DNA from: Symbiodinium natans
Lineage: Eukaryota; Sar; Dinophyceae; Suessiales; Symbiodiniaceae
DNA length: 64,000 nt
Assembly (NCBI GenBank): GCA_905221605.1
Contig: CAJNDS010002080.1
Coordinates: 1,488,340 to 1,552,339, forward strand
Direction of reading: 5' to 3'
In this document: positions 43,475 through 54,429 of the stretch, in pieces
Layout of the letters: the number at the start of each line of letters is the position of its first letter
How positions within the stretch are numbered: position 1 is the first letter of the stretch
Translations under genes and position numbers: made by a program
The notes under the pieces: generated by a model
Database searches by the model: none
What the model was told of the DNA's origin: nothing
The model's input: the letters and a program-made list of their open reading frames with translations, nothing else

Positions 43475-43992
43475 AATGTCAGGACTCACAGACTGACAGA
43501 TGTTAGTTGTAGAGGTGTGTAGAGTCTAGGATGCACATTGAAGGCAGGGGCTGCAGCCGGTGCAGCTGCGCCAGCTGCAGGCCGAACTGTAACAAGTATC
43601 TCATTTGTCGTGATGTTCATGAAAAAACCATAGCACACCTTCTCAACCTGCATCGTTCAGAATGCAAGCCAATGCCATGTCTACAGTCTCTTGCTAGGTG
43701 CATACCCCGAGGCATCAGGTTAGAAGCCTCTGCGCGCCAGGTAATCGGAACGGCACCACATCTGCAGCATCGATTGCCGCATTGGCGTTGGCATCAGCCA
43801 ACGCTGCAAGAAAGGCTCCTTCTTCGTTCTGCTTGCCGTGTCGCAAATGTTCATGCTCTGCCAACTCGATGCTCAGGGAGGTCTTGGCATCAGCTGCCAC
43901 ACTGGAACAGCGGACTCTGCGACGGCTGCACCCCCGGTAATGTGATGCTGGGGATGTTCTGAGCATGTCGCTTCACACGGCAATGTCTCAGG

Positions 43993-44092
43993 CAAGACGA
44001 GGTATGATCCAACCTGGTGGCCCTTTGGCAAGGACTTGAGCAGTTCAGTCCCAGTAGTCATGTGGTCGACACCAGTATTGCAACGTGGGCAG
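43993..44092 (+). CDS. exon of unknown protein
   Basis: Follows ATGTCTCAG and reads KTRYDPTWWPFGKDLSSSVP then VVMWSTPVLQRGQ before a GTCTGT donor. Trp-rich and compact. Just upstream (43700-43920) both strands are open and Ala/Ser- or Asp/Ala-rich; no choice could be made there. Confidence 0.4.
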
Positions 44093-44764
44093 GTCTGTGC
44101 ATTGGTGAATATGTGCTGCTTTTCTATCTGCACGCTTCTCCCTCCAATTGCCTCCCCGATTTCAAGTGCATGCGCTGTGAAACGAGGAATGGTCAGCTCA
44201 GGTGAGCTCAGGACAGCGCCGGCCGAAAAGGCCCACTCGGTTTAAACGGACTGCTGGGGCTTAGCACATGCTCCCCGTTCAGGTTTCCAGAGAACCAGAT
44301 GGCTCAGACCCACAGGACGCAAAGCTGTTGCCCATGCTGGTCGTATGTCGCGTCATTCTGCGTGAAGCAGGTCTGTCTCTGGTCTTGGGTAGACTCGATA
44401 GACGGCTGGAAGAGCTGTAGTTGTATGGCTGTAGTTTGAAGGTCGGGTAAACTGAGGCTAGCATCATCTAGTAACATGCGACATCCGGTATCCGTATTGC
44501 GATTGCAAGGACATTTTGACTACCAGACCTCCCCTTTGAATTTCCCCCCCTTCCGTCCTCTTCCCCCGCTCCTCCCTCCCCATCTCCCGCTCTCCCTCTC
44601 TCACTTTGTTTCTGCACCATGGCGGCGACGGCTGCATACTGCGTCACGACTGCGTCTGCTGTCAACTGTTGCTTATACTGCTGTCGTTCAAGGGCCGCTT
44701 GGTATCTGCATCATGTCGTTCTGATGCAGCTTCAGCAGGATCAAAGCAAACTGCCTCCCGAGCG

Positions 44765-45692
44765 ATGGCTCCCGTAATCGAAATCTTCCCAGTGCCACCG
44801 CTGCAGTGCAACTGTAGCATAGTCGGGGACTCTGAGTCCAAGGATGCATTGGTGGTCGACCCGGGCGGCGATGTCGATCACATCGTCAGCCGTCTCAAGT
44901 TCCATGGTTTGACCTGTAAGCGAATTCTGATCACGCATGGTCACCTGGATCATATCATCGGGGCGACAGAGCTGAAGAAGCTCACGGGCGCCGTCATCCT
45001 TATGAACCAGAATGACTTGAGCATCTATGAGAAGGTCAAGGCTTGTTCACCTTCGGAGTAGAGTTCCATGCAGGGATATGAGTCCGTGTCCTTCTGAGTG
45101 AGTGGCTTCAGGCGTTTTTCATAACAGGGCGCACGTCCGAATCACCTTCTAGTTCAAGTTCGCGGTCTCTTCCGGTCCCTGAACCTTGAAGACCTAGGAG
45201 CCCTGCATACCCCGCCCTAAATCCCGAAGCCATCCCAAGGCTAGTAAACCCCCACAGAAGCCAACATACCTAAAGCCCTGAACCCCCAAGGCCTGAACCG
45301 CGCAGGAGCAGTGCCGCGACTTTCGTGTCCCACCGCCCTTGGAGCCGCTGCTGCCACCAGACGACTTCCTGGCTGATGGCGATGTGGTGCAGTGGGCGCC
45401 GGACCTTACGGTGAAATGCTTGCACTGCCCGGGTCACACCCCTGGCTCTATGTCCTATTACTTTGAGCAACACAAGCTCGTCTGCCCAGGGGATACGTTG
45501 TTCCAGGGCTCCGTCGGCAGAACGAACTGGGCAGGTATTCCATCGCTTCAAGGCACTTCCGACGGGAACCAGATCATTGGAAGCATCAAATCAAAGCTTC
45601 TCACCCTTGATGGTGATGTCCGAGTAATTTCAGGGCATGGACCTGATACCACCATTGCGGACGAGCGGCGCCACAATCCATTCGTGCGATGA
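44765..45692 (+). CDS. metallo-beta-lactamase-fold hydrolase, glyoxalase II type
   Basis: Two exons: 44765-45040 and 45306-45692, joined in phase 0 by a GC-AG intron (GTCAAG|GCTTG ... GCGCAG|GAGCAG). The product is 220 residues, close to bacterial YcbL (GloC), which hydrolyses S-lactoylglutathione in methylglyoxal detoxification. Metal-binding motif ITHGHLDH (His58, His60, Asp62, His63), then LHCPGHTPGS, CPGDTLFQGSVGRTNW and SGHGPDTTI supply the remaining ligands, all in the usual order. The start at 44765 gives APVIEIFPVPPLQCNCSIVG, matching the family N-terminus. The frame is open upstream to about 44606, so a longer targeting extension is possible. Among the most secure calls here. Confidence 0.85.
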
Positions 45693-45990
45693 GGCTGCCC
45701 TGCAACCTAAGGCCTAAGCGTCATTAGACACGGCAGCGGTGCACATTGCCACCCCTCTGGTACCCGACGCAGGGGGGGCACGTTATGCTGAGGCAAAAAA
45801 TAATGCTGCACATGGCTACACGGATCGGAAAGGATACATGGCCTGCCTTGCTTCGGCTCGTTTTGCAAGGAGGACTCAGAAGAGGAGACCTCTGAAGAAG
45901 AGGTTGAGATGCAAGAGGTTTCTATGCGACCCGGCTTGCATTCTGGCATCTGCCAAAGCTGCCATCAAGAGTGCCATATAGGGCGCCTGA

Positions 45991-46230
45991 TGCCTCAAAA
46001 GATGTCACAACAAAGCTTCTCCAAGTTCTTGCAAGGCCGAGCCCTGCCAGTTCCCAGCCCAAGGCGCGCTCCTCAGTGGGAGTTTTGGGGAGCTGTTGGG
46101 AATTTTTGAGACTTATGGCGCATTTCTCACGCCCACACACTCTGAGAAGCCGGGTTCCCAGGAGGCCGATGTTGTGGAGCTGAATATCGACATCATCGAC
46201 CTTGAGGCGCTCATGCGAAAAACGCAGTGA
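45991..46230 (+). CDS. terminal exon of unknown acidic protein
   Basis: Open for 79 codons without an ATG before residue 70. The reliable part reads QGALLSGSFGELLGIFETYG then AFLTPTHSEKPGSQEADVVE and LNIDIIDLEALMRKTQ, ending in TGA. The exon probably starts after one of the acceptors near 46035-46060 (TGCAAG or TTCCCAG). It lies between the hydrolase and the 680-residue gene on the same strand. No family was recognised. Confidence 0.5.
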   Translation, partial: CLKRCHNKASPSSCKAEPCQFPAQGALLSGSFGELLGIFETYGAFLTPTHSEKPGSQEADVVELNIDIIDLEALMRKTQ

Positions 46231-46483
46231 GAGTCGGGGCAAGAGCCAGCATGACGCCTGCGACGCCTGCAGCCCATTGCATTTCTCCGGCTCTGCTTTG
46301 AGCACCGGCTTGAGCATGTACTTCAGATGCAGCAAGGTGACAACTGCAACCTACCACACGACTTGTGGTTTTGTGTTGTAGTAATTTAAGTTTAAAGAGT
46401 CATTGTCCGGTTGTCGTAGTGGCCGCCTGCAGATGGTTAGAGGATGGACAGCCCTGCAGCCCTCCTTTGGGCTGTGGTGATGT

Positions 46484-48526
46484 ATGCAGGGTGGAAGAGC
46501 TGATCGTGAACGAAATGCCACCTCGCAGAAGAAGGCTGAAAGAGGTGGCAATGCTTCTGGTGTGAGAGAGACCGGGCGGTTCACAGTGTTTGGACAGAAG
46601 CCACCTGATGCTGCGCACAAAGAGGACAGAGAGCACGTTGAGCACGACCGTGGCGAAAGACCCGTTGAGGCATCTCCGACCGAAACTGCCACTGTACCGG
46701 GCACGCCGGGCACCGCACCGCGTGTACGCATCTCAGAGCCGCAGCCAGAAGTTGTGGACGTTGTGGATCAGTTCTCGGAGCCGGACACAGCGGAGGACGC
46801 ACTCGAGGAGGATGACAAGGAGGTCGACCATGGTCGGCGGAAAGCGCTCAGAGAAAGCCCAATCCGAACAAAATATTCCCCGGATACAAAGCGAGATTTG
46901 CGACGGAAGCAAAGTGAGGGGCCGGATTCGGCAGAAAACCTGCTGAATATTGCTCGTCAGTACGACCGTGCGCAGTCGGTAGTCGGGGCGTCCGACATAA
47001 AAGCAACGACGTCAAAGTCATCAATCGCCAACGTAGGAAAAATGTTCACCGCCTCTCTCCGAGAGGTAGTGACAAGCTCGAAGGACCACAACGTTGTTAG
47101 CGCCAAGCTTCTCCAAACACTTGCGGACACCAACGAGGATGAGCTGCGAGGCACCCTCCCACCGGGAGCTATGGCAGCACTGAGTCGACATTGGTCAATG
47201 GAGGGCATCAAGAAGGTCTGCGGGGTGGATGAGGCTGCCGGGCAAAGCGATTTCCATGCCATGCGTGATAAGGGGATGTTCTTCTGTGGCTATCAAGATG
47301 CGGCGATGAAGAAGCAAGGCCTCCCGTCCCTCTTTGCCACGGAGGCTGCCTTGGAGGATATCTCCAGTTCGGACAGCGAGGACGAAGACCAGGTGGCCCT
47401 GGAAGCGCGGGGTCAGAAGGCCATTCTAAGACCCGAAGATGATCGGCTCATCATGCTGCATCGTGTCAGAGGCGAGGCCGTCATGCGGAGAGTTCCTCAG
47501 GACCATGAAGCGGTCCTGGATTTCGGAGAATCCCGAATAAGCGTACCCAGGAAGATCAAAGAGAAAGGTGGTCAGCTCCAGAAGGTAGCCGTGGATCTGA
47601 ATGATGATGGTACCGGCAACATTGTCATAACGACCCAAACTCCCAGGCGCTCCTGCAATTCAAGCGCGCCCAACGCCTTGGCAGATGTCTTGGACTTGAA
47701 CAACCTGGAGAAGCAGTCCAGAAAACAGCCGAATGACGACACCCACCAGGTTTCACGTCAACTGACCCGCCCACCTCCGAGTTTCAAGGAGTGGGAGGCC
47801 TGGCGAGAAATCCAGCGACAGAAGCGTATGGAGTCAACAGATGACGCCATCAGAAAGATGCGCGATGGTCCGCAAGAGACGAAAACCACAGCCGCATCAG
47901 CCGCATCTGCGCGAGCAACCAAGGAGGAGAGCGCAAGGACACCCAAAGACAACTCACAGCAAGTGATTGCTCGCAAAGCCCAGCGAAACGAGAAGGAGAC
48001 TGTCATTGTTGCAGGGGCAGCCATTGAGCCACGGGATGCAGCAGCTCCGCCGGATGAAAACGAGCTCAGCCAAGCCTTGCGTCAAATGTCGGTTGACCCT
48101 CGATTGATCTTAAAGGCAGCTGGACGAGAGCAGTCGAAGTCTATAGCGTCTTCAGAGGAGAATGGATTGCCTGCAGTTCTAAGCAAGCGCTGGACATTGA
48201 AGTCAGCTGGTGGAGAGCGGCTACGGATCGACTTCTCTGCAGCCATGACTGTTCGAAATGCAGGAAAGCCAGTCAACATGTCTGGTTCTTTCACAGATGA
48301 AGGTAGCGCAGGGAGTCGAGACATATGGAGCGACTTTTTCATTCCGATGCCTGAGAAAAGCACGCTTCAGCGCCTGAAGCAGAAGATGTTTCACTGCTGC
48401 GGACAAGACGTCCGGAGAAGTGCGCCAGAGTATGTCAAAGAAGCCCTTGCACAAGGATACAATGTTGCCGCACAAGTAGCGTTGTATTCGCAAGCCTTGC
48501 CACTCTGGCGTTCCCCTGCAGAGTGA
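46484..48526 (+). CDS. 680-residue acidic/disordered protein, intronless
   Basis: By far the longest open frame in the window. Residues 1-150 are charged and disordered (EDREHVEHDRGE, DTAEDALEEDDKEVDHGRRK). The middle is more ordered (NIARQYDRAQSVVGASDI, MAALSRHWSMEGIKKVCG, RLIMLHRVRGEAVMRRVPQD). A Ser/Asp/Glu patch (SSSDSEDEDQ) and Ala/Lys-rich linkers follow. The C-terminus reads STLQRLKQKMFHCCGQDVRR and ends LYSQALPLWRSPAE. No transmembrane segment, signal peptide or catalytic motif was recognised. It could be a nuclear or scaffold protein, or a retroposed copy of a spliced gene; the family is unknown. Confidence 0.75.
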   Translation: MQGGRADRERNATSQKKAERGGNASGVRETGRFTVFGQKPPDAAHKEDREHVEHDRGERPVEASPTETATVPGTPGTAPRVRISEPQPEVVDVVDQFSEPDTAEDALEEDDKEVDHGRRKALRESPIRTKYSPDTKRDLRRKQSEGPDSAENLLNIARQYDRAQSVVGASDIKATTSKSSIANVGKMFTASLREVVTSSKDHNVVSAKLLQTLADTNEDELRGTLPPGAMAALSRHWSMEGIKKVCGVDEAAGQSDFHAMRDKGMFFCGYQDAAMKKQGLPSLFATEAALEDISSSDSEDEDQVALEARGQKAILRPEDDRLIMLHRVRGEAVMRRVPQDHEAVLDFGESRISVPRKIKEKGGQLQKVAVDLNDDGTGNIVITTQTPRRSCNSSAPNALADVLDLNNLEKQSRKQPNDDTHQVSRQLTRPPPSFKEWEAWREIQRQKRMESTDDAIRKMRDGPQETKTTAASAASARATKEESARTPKDNSQQVIARKAQRNEKETVIVAGAAIEPRDAAAPPDENELSQALRQMSVDPRLILKAAGREQSKSIASSEENGLPAVLSKRWTLKSAGGERLRIDFSAAMTVRNAGKPVNMSGSFTDEGSAGSRDIWSDFFIPMPEKSTLQRLKQKMFHCCGQDVRRSAPEYVKEALAQGYNVAAQVALYSQALPLWRSPAE

Positions 48527-48970
48527 TTCTTGAAGGGGTTGGCACCTGCAACGAAAGAAACACAAGCTGGCACAGCTCAAACTCAGGGAGCGCCGACCTT
48601 GGCAGACTCTGGAAGGCAGGCAGCCCAACCAGTCCATGCCCAGACGGTACATGACTTTGGCAGTAAGTAACTGTCTGTAGCGTCTGGTTCGGCAGGTCTG
48701 AGAGGATCATTCCAAAGGTGCAACTCTAAGTCCGAACCTGGCAACGAAAGCACATGTGACTGGATGTGATGCACATATTTTCCCAATTGCAGCCAGGCCA
48801 TGGAGGTCCCAAATGGAGCCACTGCATCCCCTTCGCACCATGCCCAGCATCACGCGATGTAGCAGGAGGTTGGTCGTTGGAAAGAAACATAATTTCTGTT
48901 CATTGGTGAAGGCAGCTTTAGCTCCTAATGGTGCATCGTAAGCTCGGAAAGGTTGCACAATGTGGAGGGC

Positions 48971-49042
48971 CCTAAAACCTAAACCCTAGACCCTAAACCC
49001 TAAACCCTAAAACCCTAAAACCCTAAACCCTAAACCGTAAAC
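48971..49042. repeat. interstitial telomere-like array
   Basis: About ten CCCTAAA units with CCCTAGA and CCCTAAAA variants, ending AACTAG. A short coding-like stretch (IRHVNTEFRARIAFRA) begins right after it. Confidence 0.9.
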
Positions 49043-49470
49043 TAGACATCCGGCATGTGAACACGGAGTTTCGTGCGCGCATCGCATTTCGAGCATGAGT
49101 GCCCTGTGGAATGAGAAGTGCGAGGTCATGCAAAGTCCCTCCGATCTCCGAAACATCGGAACACTCACTCACGGAACAACTGCGCTTTGACCCTGCGCCC
49201 TACTCGGCGTGCCGGAGCCAAGCCCCCGCAACTTCGCCTTATAGGCCCCAAGCCCAGAACAGGGGTGCAAAACCAGAAGAGGGCGAAGCAAGTGTACCAA
49301 CACAGCGAACCCAAACCCACATCTGCCTTCAGATCCGGAGTATCTCGGGATTAACCATGTTTTGTATCTGGCAGCCCCTTGCCCTGTCGATGCTTTCTCT
49401 CCTGCGGATGAGAGAGCGGTTGTAGAGGGCCTGATGGGTTGCACTTTGGTGACAGGACAGGGGACAGCAG

Positions 49471-51312
49471 GTCCTTGGGATTGTGAAGACCCTAGTGCAC
49501 GCTGGGGCGGCCTTTGATTGCGTTGCTCCTCCCATTGGTGCCCCGGTGAGGCCTGCGGGCCGTGTGGCATGATATTCCGAACGAACAGCCCTTGTCCGTC
49601 CATGACAGAGCTGGCTGCCGGGTCGCTTGCTTGTGACAACATGCTGCACACGTACGGCTTTTCCATCACCTTCGCCATTCACGGTTGTCGGCGCGCTTTT
49701 GTTGCTGCAGGGTTTTCTTGCGAGCTAGAGCCGAGGAGTGGACACAGGAAGGTAGGCGCAGGGCATGATGTGTTGGCTGCTGTGTGCCAGGCCTGTAGCC
49801 ACAGCCTCTGCCTGTGACAGTAAACATCCAGATTTCCCACAGCATTTGCGCGAGCTCCAGTTGCGGACACAGGGCGTCCCTTTCTGTCTGATTCTTGCTG
49901 CGACCTTTGATACCCCCGAACCAAGTTCATCGAGTGCCAGGGCTTGTGGCTTTTCTGTGCTGGGAACTGCACGGTTTTGCTAATGTCGTAATGTCGGGTC
50001 CCGAGTGGATGGTGATTGTCTGTTTCGCCTTTAGTTTGATGCATCAACAAGGCGCAACGAGGCTGCATCCGCTACGGATTCGTTGCCTGGAAAGTCAAAG
50101 AAGTCAGCAGACGAAAGCCCACTAGATTTCTCAGCATCCTGCCTGAAGTAGGCACCATTGAGACAAGTAGAAAACGCCCTTCAGACCCCAAATCATGTTT
50201 GACGCGGCCTGGCCAGACAAACGCTGCATCTCCATGTCATCAAGGGACATCCAAAGCTCAGGCGCGGACGCGTTGTGGTTGGCGCTGACATTGCCGAGAA
50301 GGCTGTTGAACTTGCCGCAGCGCGGCTGTGGGTGCGTTCTGTGTCGACGAATTTGGTATCGTGACTGGACAGGCTGCACGGATCGCTATCGGCAAAGTCG
50401 GGGTCCAAGAGGAAACAGGTGCAAGTTGTTTTGTAAGTCGCCCATGTTGGCACGCGATCTGAGCGGAGGCTTCCGGGGCCGCAAAGTTATCCAAGCGCAA
50501 CTGCGGTGGAGAAACGGCCCTGGTCCCAGCACAGCCTCCCTCCAAGTAAAGTCCCAGCAGCAGGCCAAGCTGCTCATGAAAGATGCCCTGCACAGGAGCG
50601 GCAAGCGAAGGTTGATACCCCAACTCCGCACACAAAGCCTGAAGGTGCGGGCAGGTTCTGATGTAGGCTGTAAGTATCACTAAGTCTTTGCTTGGCCAAA
50701 GGTGAGGACGATGCTGAAATCGAGAAGGAATGGGAAGAAATTGCACGTCGCAGTGAGGAACTTGCCAAAGAGGCAGGGCAAAGCCCGATGCAGCTTTCGC
50801 TGCACCTACTGCTAAAACTTCTATAACTACAACTGTAACATGTATTTCGTATTATCAAGGTCTGCCCCATACTGTATGCCCTCAGGGCAGCAACGCGCGT
50901 AGACAAGCCCAATGTCAGGCGAGGGAAAGCCGTGGCAAAGTGGCCGCGCAGCAAGACGTGGTGTCCTCGGAGCCTCGAAGCCCGCCAGGAAGTTGGCCAT
51001 CTGCACCAGCTTTTACTCATACCTATCCAGCCACAGGCTCTCAGCAAGCCGATCTCCTACAAGGAGGCGAGGCTTTTGCTGCATGGTCACGGGCCATCAA
51101 GATCCGGTGAGAGATGCGAGAGCAGGTTCAGGCATGGCTTCAGGACATAGCTTCCACGAAGGCAGCGCCCGCACGTCAGGGGAGTTTCACGCGTTTCACG
51201 CGATGGCCAAACCCGACAGACAGGCCGTGGCCTCTGCGTCCTCAGACAAAACAGGCTCCAAGCCTGGCGGGTGCCTCGTTTTCTGTCGGAACTCCACAGA
51301 TCTGCTAGGCTG
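49471..51312 (+). CDS. multi-exon ankyrin/coiled-coil gene
   Basis: Exon 49471-49545 reads VLGIVKTLVHAGAAFDCVAP, an ankyrin-like helix pair, and ends at GTGAGG. Another likely exon is near 49841-49925 (HLRELQLRTQGVPFCLILAA). From 50035 the chain is phase-perfect: 50035-50093 (FDASTRRNEAASATDSLPG); 50262-50355 (RVVVGADIAEKAVELAAARL); 50373-50418 (AARIAIGKVGVQEET); 50464-50522 (EASGAAKLSKRNCGGETAL); 50552-50654 (SQQQAKLLMKDALHRSGKRR); 50702-50772 (EDDAEIEKEWEEIARRSEEL, then a GC donor); 50886-51106 (GSNARRQAQCQARESRGKVA onward). A final exon to TGA at 51312 is plausible. The second half is basic/acidic and helical. Whether the ankyrin exons and this chain form one gene is inference. Confidence 0.6.
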
Positions 51313-51570
51313 AGTCTTCACTATCAGGGCCTGTTTCTTTCTTGCGCACAGATGGAGAACTTGGAGATGAAAAGCCCGGACAGCCATGTGAGGCGACTGC
51401 CTTTTCCCTAAAGACGGGAGGTGTGTCCAGCATTGTCTAGCGCCCACTGCGCACTGAGCCAAGCTTGACGATCGGGCGAGGAGTTCATCTTTCATCTGAA
51501 AGCGACACCGCCTGCTACTTAGTGACCAGTCCTCACTGTGTACCAGTAGAAGAACTTGCAACACGGTCAG

Positions 51571-52569
51571 GTTTGACTTCAACGACAGAGTGCACTACCG
51601 CATGCTGCACACGATGTACAGCAAGCTAGCGCGCTGCAAGGCAACCTGGATGTAATCTTGTTGCTTTCAATGAATCCATACATCTGTGTGGGGGCCTCGG
51701 GAGATAAAGCTGAGATCGAGGTCTGCCCGCGGATTGGCAGCCATTGGGAGGCTGGCGCATGCCTCTCAGAAACTTGAGCAGGACGATCCCATTGGTCCAG
51801 GTTTTGGGTTTCCAGGGCACCGATCCGCAGACCGACCTCAATCGTGCGGGCGGTTTGCTGAACGTCGGATCCCGAGCTGTCTCGCGCAAGGCATTGATGG
51901 AGGGGTCTTTGCATCATGTCGCTTCGAGGTCATCCACATGTTCTTCTGCTTTGTGCACTTCTTTGAGGTATTCCATGCTGTCTTTCGGCTTTCTCAGGAC
52001 CGCTATTAGGTTATGAAGCGAGCCAAGCCTCGAAGCTGCGGATGAAACTCTTCAAGTCTACGCATAGTAATTAGCAGGTAGTAGCATCTAAAGTAGGCAC
52101 CAGCATACGCTGGCCGGTCAGACCGTCAAAGAAAACGCAGGACGATCAACAGCATTTTCCACTTGCCGCGGTTTCCATCAACATTACAAAGATTGTCATG
52201 GACGAACTGATTGCTGGAAGCCTTTCCAGCGAAATGGGCGGCACAGACGACGGGGTGTCCCTGGCCTGCCTTGACATGCATGACATATATGTGCTGGCAG
52301 ACATCATGGTTTGTAAAGGTCATCCGTGCTGCCGAGACCACTTGCCGAATTTTCAGCAGCGGCGTGCTACCCAAGTTGTACCGATTATTCAAAGGTCATG
52401 CCTCTCAGTGCACATGTTCCGAGGACTGTACCACTTTTACAGCAGGTGGCGGACGCAGAAACGCACCATCAGGCACACGGCATGCTCCGGACTCCTGGTT
52501 CTCGGTCTTTTCAGTCTATTCATTGCACCTTGTCTTGAAGTGCTAAGTTGTTGTGATCTTTGCTGTTAA
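51571..52569 (+). CDS. ELMO-domain protein
   Basis: ELMO/CED-12 domains occur in regulators of small GTPases and in phagocytosis and cytoskeleton control. Exons: 51571-51640 (FDFNDRVHYRMLHTMYSKLA), GC donor; 51721-51750 (VCPRIGSHWE), GC donor; 51801-51863 (VLGFQGTDPQTDLNRAGGLL), GT donor; 51929-51967 (VIHMFFCFVHFFE), GT donor; 52153 onward (HFPLAAVSINITKIVMDELI); and about 52410-52475 (MFRGLYHFYSRWRTQKRTI). All checked junctions are phase 0. The order matches the ELMO consensus: W-x-x-L-G-F-Q-x-x-D-P-x-x-D, a following G-L-L motif, P-x-A-V-x-S-I-N-I-T, and the terminal F-Y-x-R-W. The exon between 51967 and 52153 and the true C-terminus are uncertain; TAA at 52567 may not be the real end. Confidence 0.8.
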
Positions 52570-53206
52570 TTTCTGTGTAACCCACCAATGGAACCCTCGG
52601 TTCTGCAGAAGTTCCTGGTTGAGAACCTGTCAGTGGTAGACCTGGTAGACGTTGAGAGCATCTTACTTTGCTGACAAGGTCCAAGGGCAGCAGATGGTAG
52701 CAGCTTACTACGCTCGAGTCTTCTTTCGGCACCTACGCTGCGTGAAAAAGCAGAGGAGAGCTTCCCACAGCTCGCGTGAGAGAAGCATCAGTCAGAATTC
52801 CACAATGAAGATAGGAACATCATGAACATGAGACTTCGACCATGAACTGACATGTCTGAAAACGGCGGTGGTACCGAGTTGCCGGGAGCTGCAACTCCTG
52901 TTCCATGAACAGCAAACTGGCGTGGCCTAGAGTTCAGCAAGAGAGCCGCCGCAGCTAGCATATGAAAACTGGCATTGTGCTTTCCAGGATGCTTTTTCAA
53001 TCACTAGACCCCTTGAAATCTCACTTTTCGACCGGTTCTGATAGTAGAGGAACTCGTGCCCCTGTGTCGGGGGGCAAGAACTACTGCCCTCCTGGAATGA
53101 TTCCCGAGATCCCAGAAGCTCAGCCACGCAGGGACAGTGAACAGACCTTCAAGGAGGCCGAGCTTGGACATGAGCCTAAAGCTTGGCGAGCGTAAGCCGT
53201 CTGCAG

Positions 53207-53806
53207 GTCAGAGCGATGCTGAGCAGCCAGCCAGCAACGTTGCTAGAAGAGCTGGACCAGGCAGCTGGAAGATGCTACTGTTACAATCGGAGCTGGCTAT
53301 GTCGGCCATGTTGCTTCTGCAGCCTGAATGTGAGCGAGGGAAGCAAGCGAGCCACCATGAAGACCGAGATGCTGGCCCAAGTTGCTGGAGCCCTAAACAG
53401 AACATTGCTCCAGAACACACATGCTTCACCGGTCCATGCACTTGTGACTTGTGACCTCAGGAATTTACGGACCTACATCTCGCAGATCATCATGAGGTCC
53501 GACGGTGTCCTTCCTTCCGCAGTTATGGCCAAGTCTATGTCAACAACACAACACATGGCCTGCAGAGGCGACTTTGTTGCGTTTGCGCAGAAACACCTGT
53601 CCCTGCGAAGGGGGTGCTGGCAGACCCGGATCGTGGCAGATGCAGGCCTGCACAGACTGCGCTTCGGCCATGGCGGCCTCTCCTACTGTGTGCAGGCACT
53701 ACCAAGCAGCCGAGTGATCCCAAGTGAGGGCTCCGAAGTGCCGAACTGGAGCAAGGATTGCATGCCTTCTGCCCAAGATGGGCAGGAAGCTGTACCAGCT
53801 GTGTAG
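53207..53806 (+). CDS. long exon or exon pair of unknown protein
   Basis: After CGTCTGCAG the strand is open for 199 codons to TAG. It reads VRAMLSSQPATLLEELDQAA, then a Cys-rich patch (CYCYNRSWLCRPCCFCSL), then MKTEMLAQVAGALNRTLLQN and LRNLRTYISQIIM. The Cys patch and the tail after about 53495 are less coding-like and may be intron. No family was recognised. Confidence 0.45.
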   Translation, partial: VRAMLSSQPATLLEELDQAAGRCYCYNRSWLCRPCCFCSLNVSEGSKRATMKTEMLAQVAGALNRTLLQNTHASPVHALVTCDLRNLRTYISQIIMRSDGVLPSAVMAKSMSTTQHMACRGDFVAFAQKHLSLRRGCWQTRIVADAGLHRLRFGHGGLSYCVQALPSSRVIPSEGSEVPNWSKDCMPSAQDGQEAVPAV

Positions 53807-54068
53807 AGTAGAAGCAGTGGAAATGCCTGCTTCTCGCATGCCGCACAGGACTGTACATAGACCAGTGTATTCCATAGACTGAAGGACATGCAGCGCAGGA
53901 CACTGCCTTCGACCAGATGTGCAGACCTCAACAAACAACTACAGTACCGAGATACCAAGATTCACTTCGGTACATTGTCCTCATCGTCCTACGCCGCTTC
54001 CTTTTGATGCATGCATTGTTTCTGAAGTACAAAAGACACGAAATGGGATGCCAACTGCCGGACGTTGT

Positions 54069-54085
54069 TGGGTTTAGGGTTTAGC
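54069..54085. repeat. short telomere-like block (TTTAGGG)
   Basis: Two GGGTTTA units, G-rich on the + strand, in non-coding sequence. Confidence 0.7.
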
Positions 54086-54286
54086 GCATGTCTGCGTGGT
54101 TGCCGGTCTGCTCAACAGCTGAGTCAAGGCGAGGAATAGGTCCTGATGAGTGAAGTGCCGCGAACTTGTGTCAGCACGTCGATCTCTCTGCTAGAACCAG
54201 ACGGAGCATGCAGCATAGTAAGCATTTCGTAGCCCAAGAATGAAAGAACACTCCACAGTAGTGCCCACATGGCGTATTTCCTGCAG

Positions 54287-54429
54287 GCATCGCCAGAGAA
54301 TGATCCTGCCCAAGTGGTTTCAGTTGGTTTGCAAGAGGAAGCACTGCGAGTGCTGGATCAGGCAGTCGACGCCCTTGCGCTGCTGATTGCGGCCTGGGCT
54401 GGAAGCTCACTTGGAAGCTCGTTTCATCG
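54287..54429 (+). CDS. exon of unknown helical protein
   Basis: Between TTTCCTGCAG and a GTAATC donor. Reads ASPENDPAQVVSVGLQEEAL then RVLDQAVDALALLIAAWAGS. A good splice-bounded amphipathic helix pair. Downstream (54745-55080) three frames are all open, so continuation was not resolved. Confidence 0.5.
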
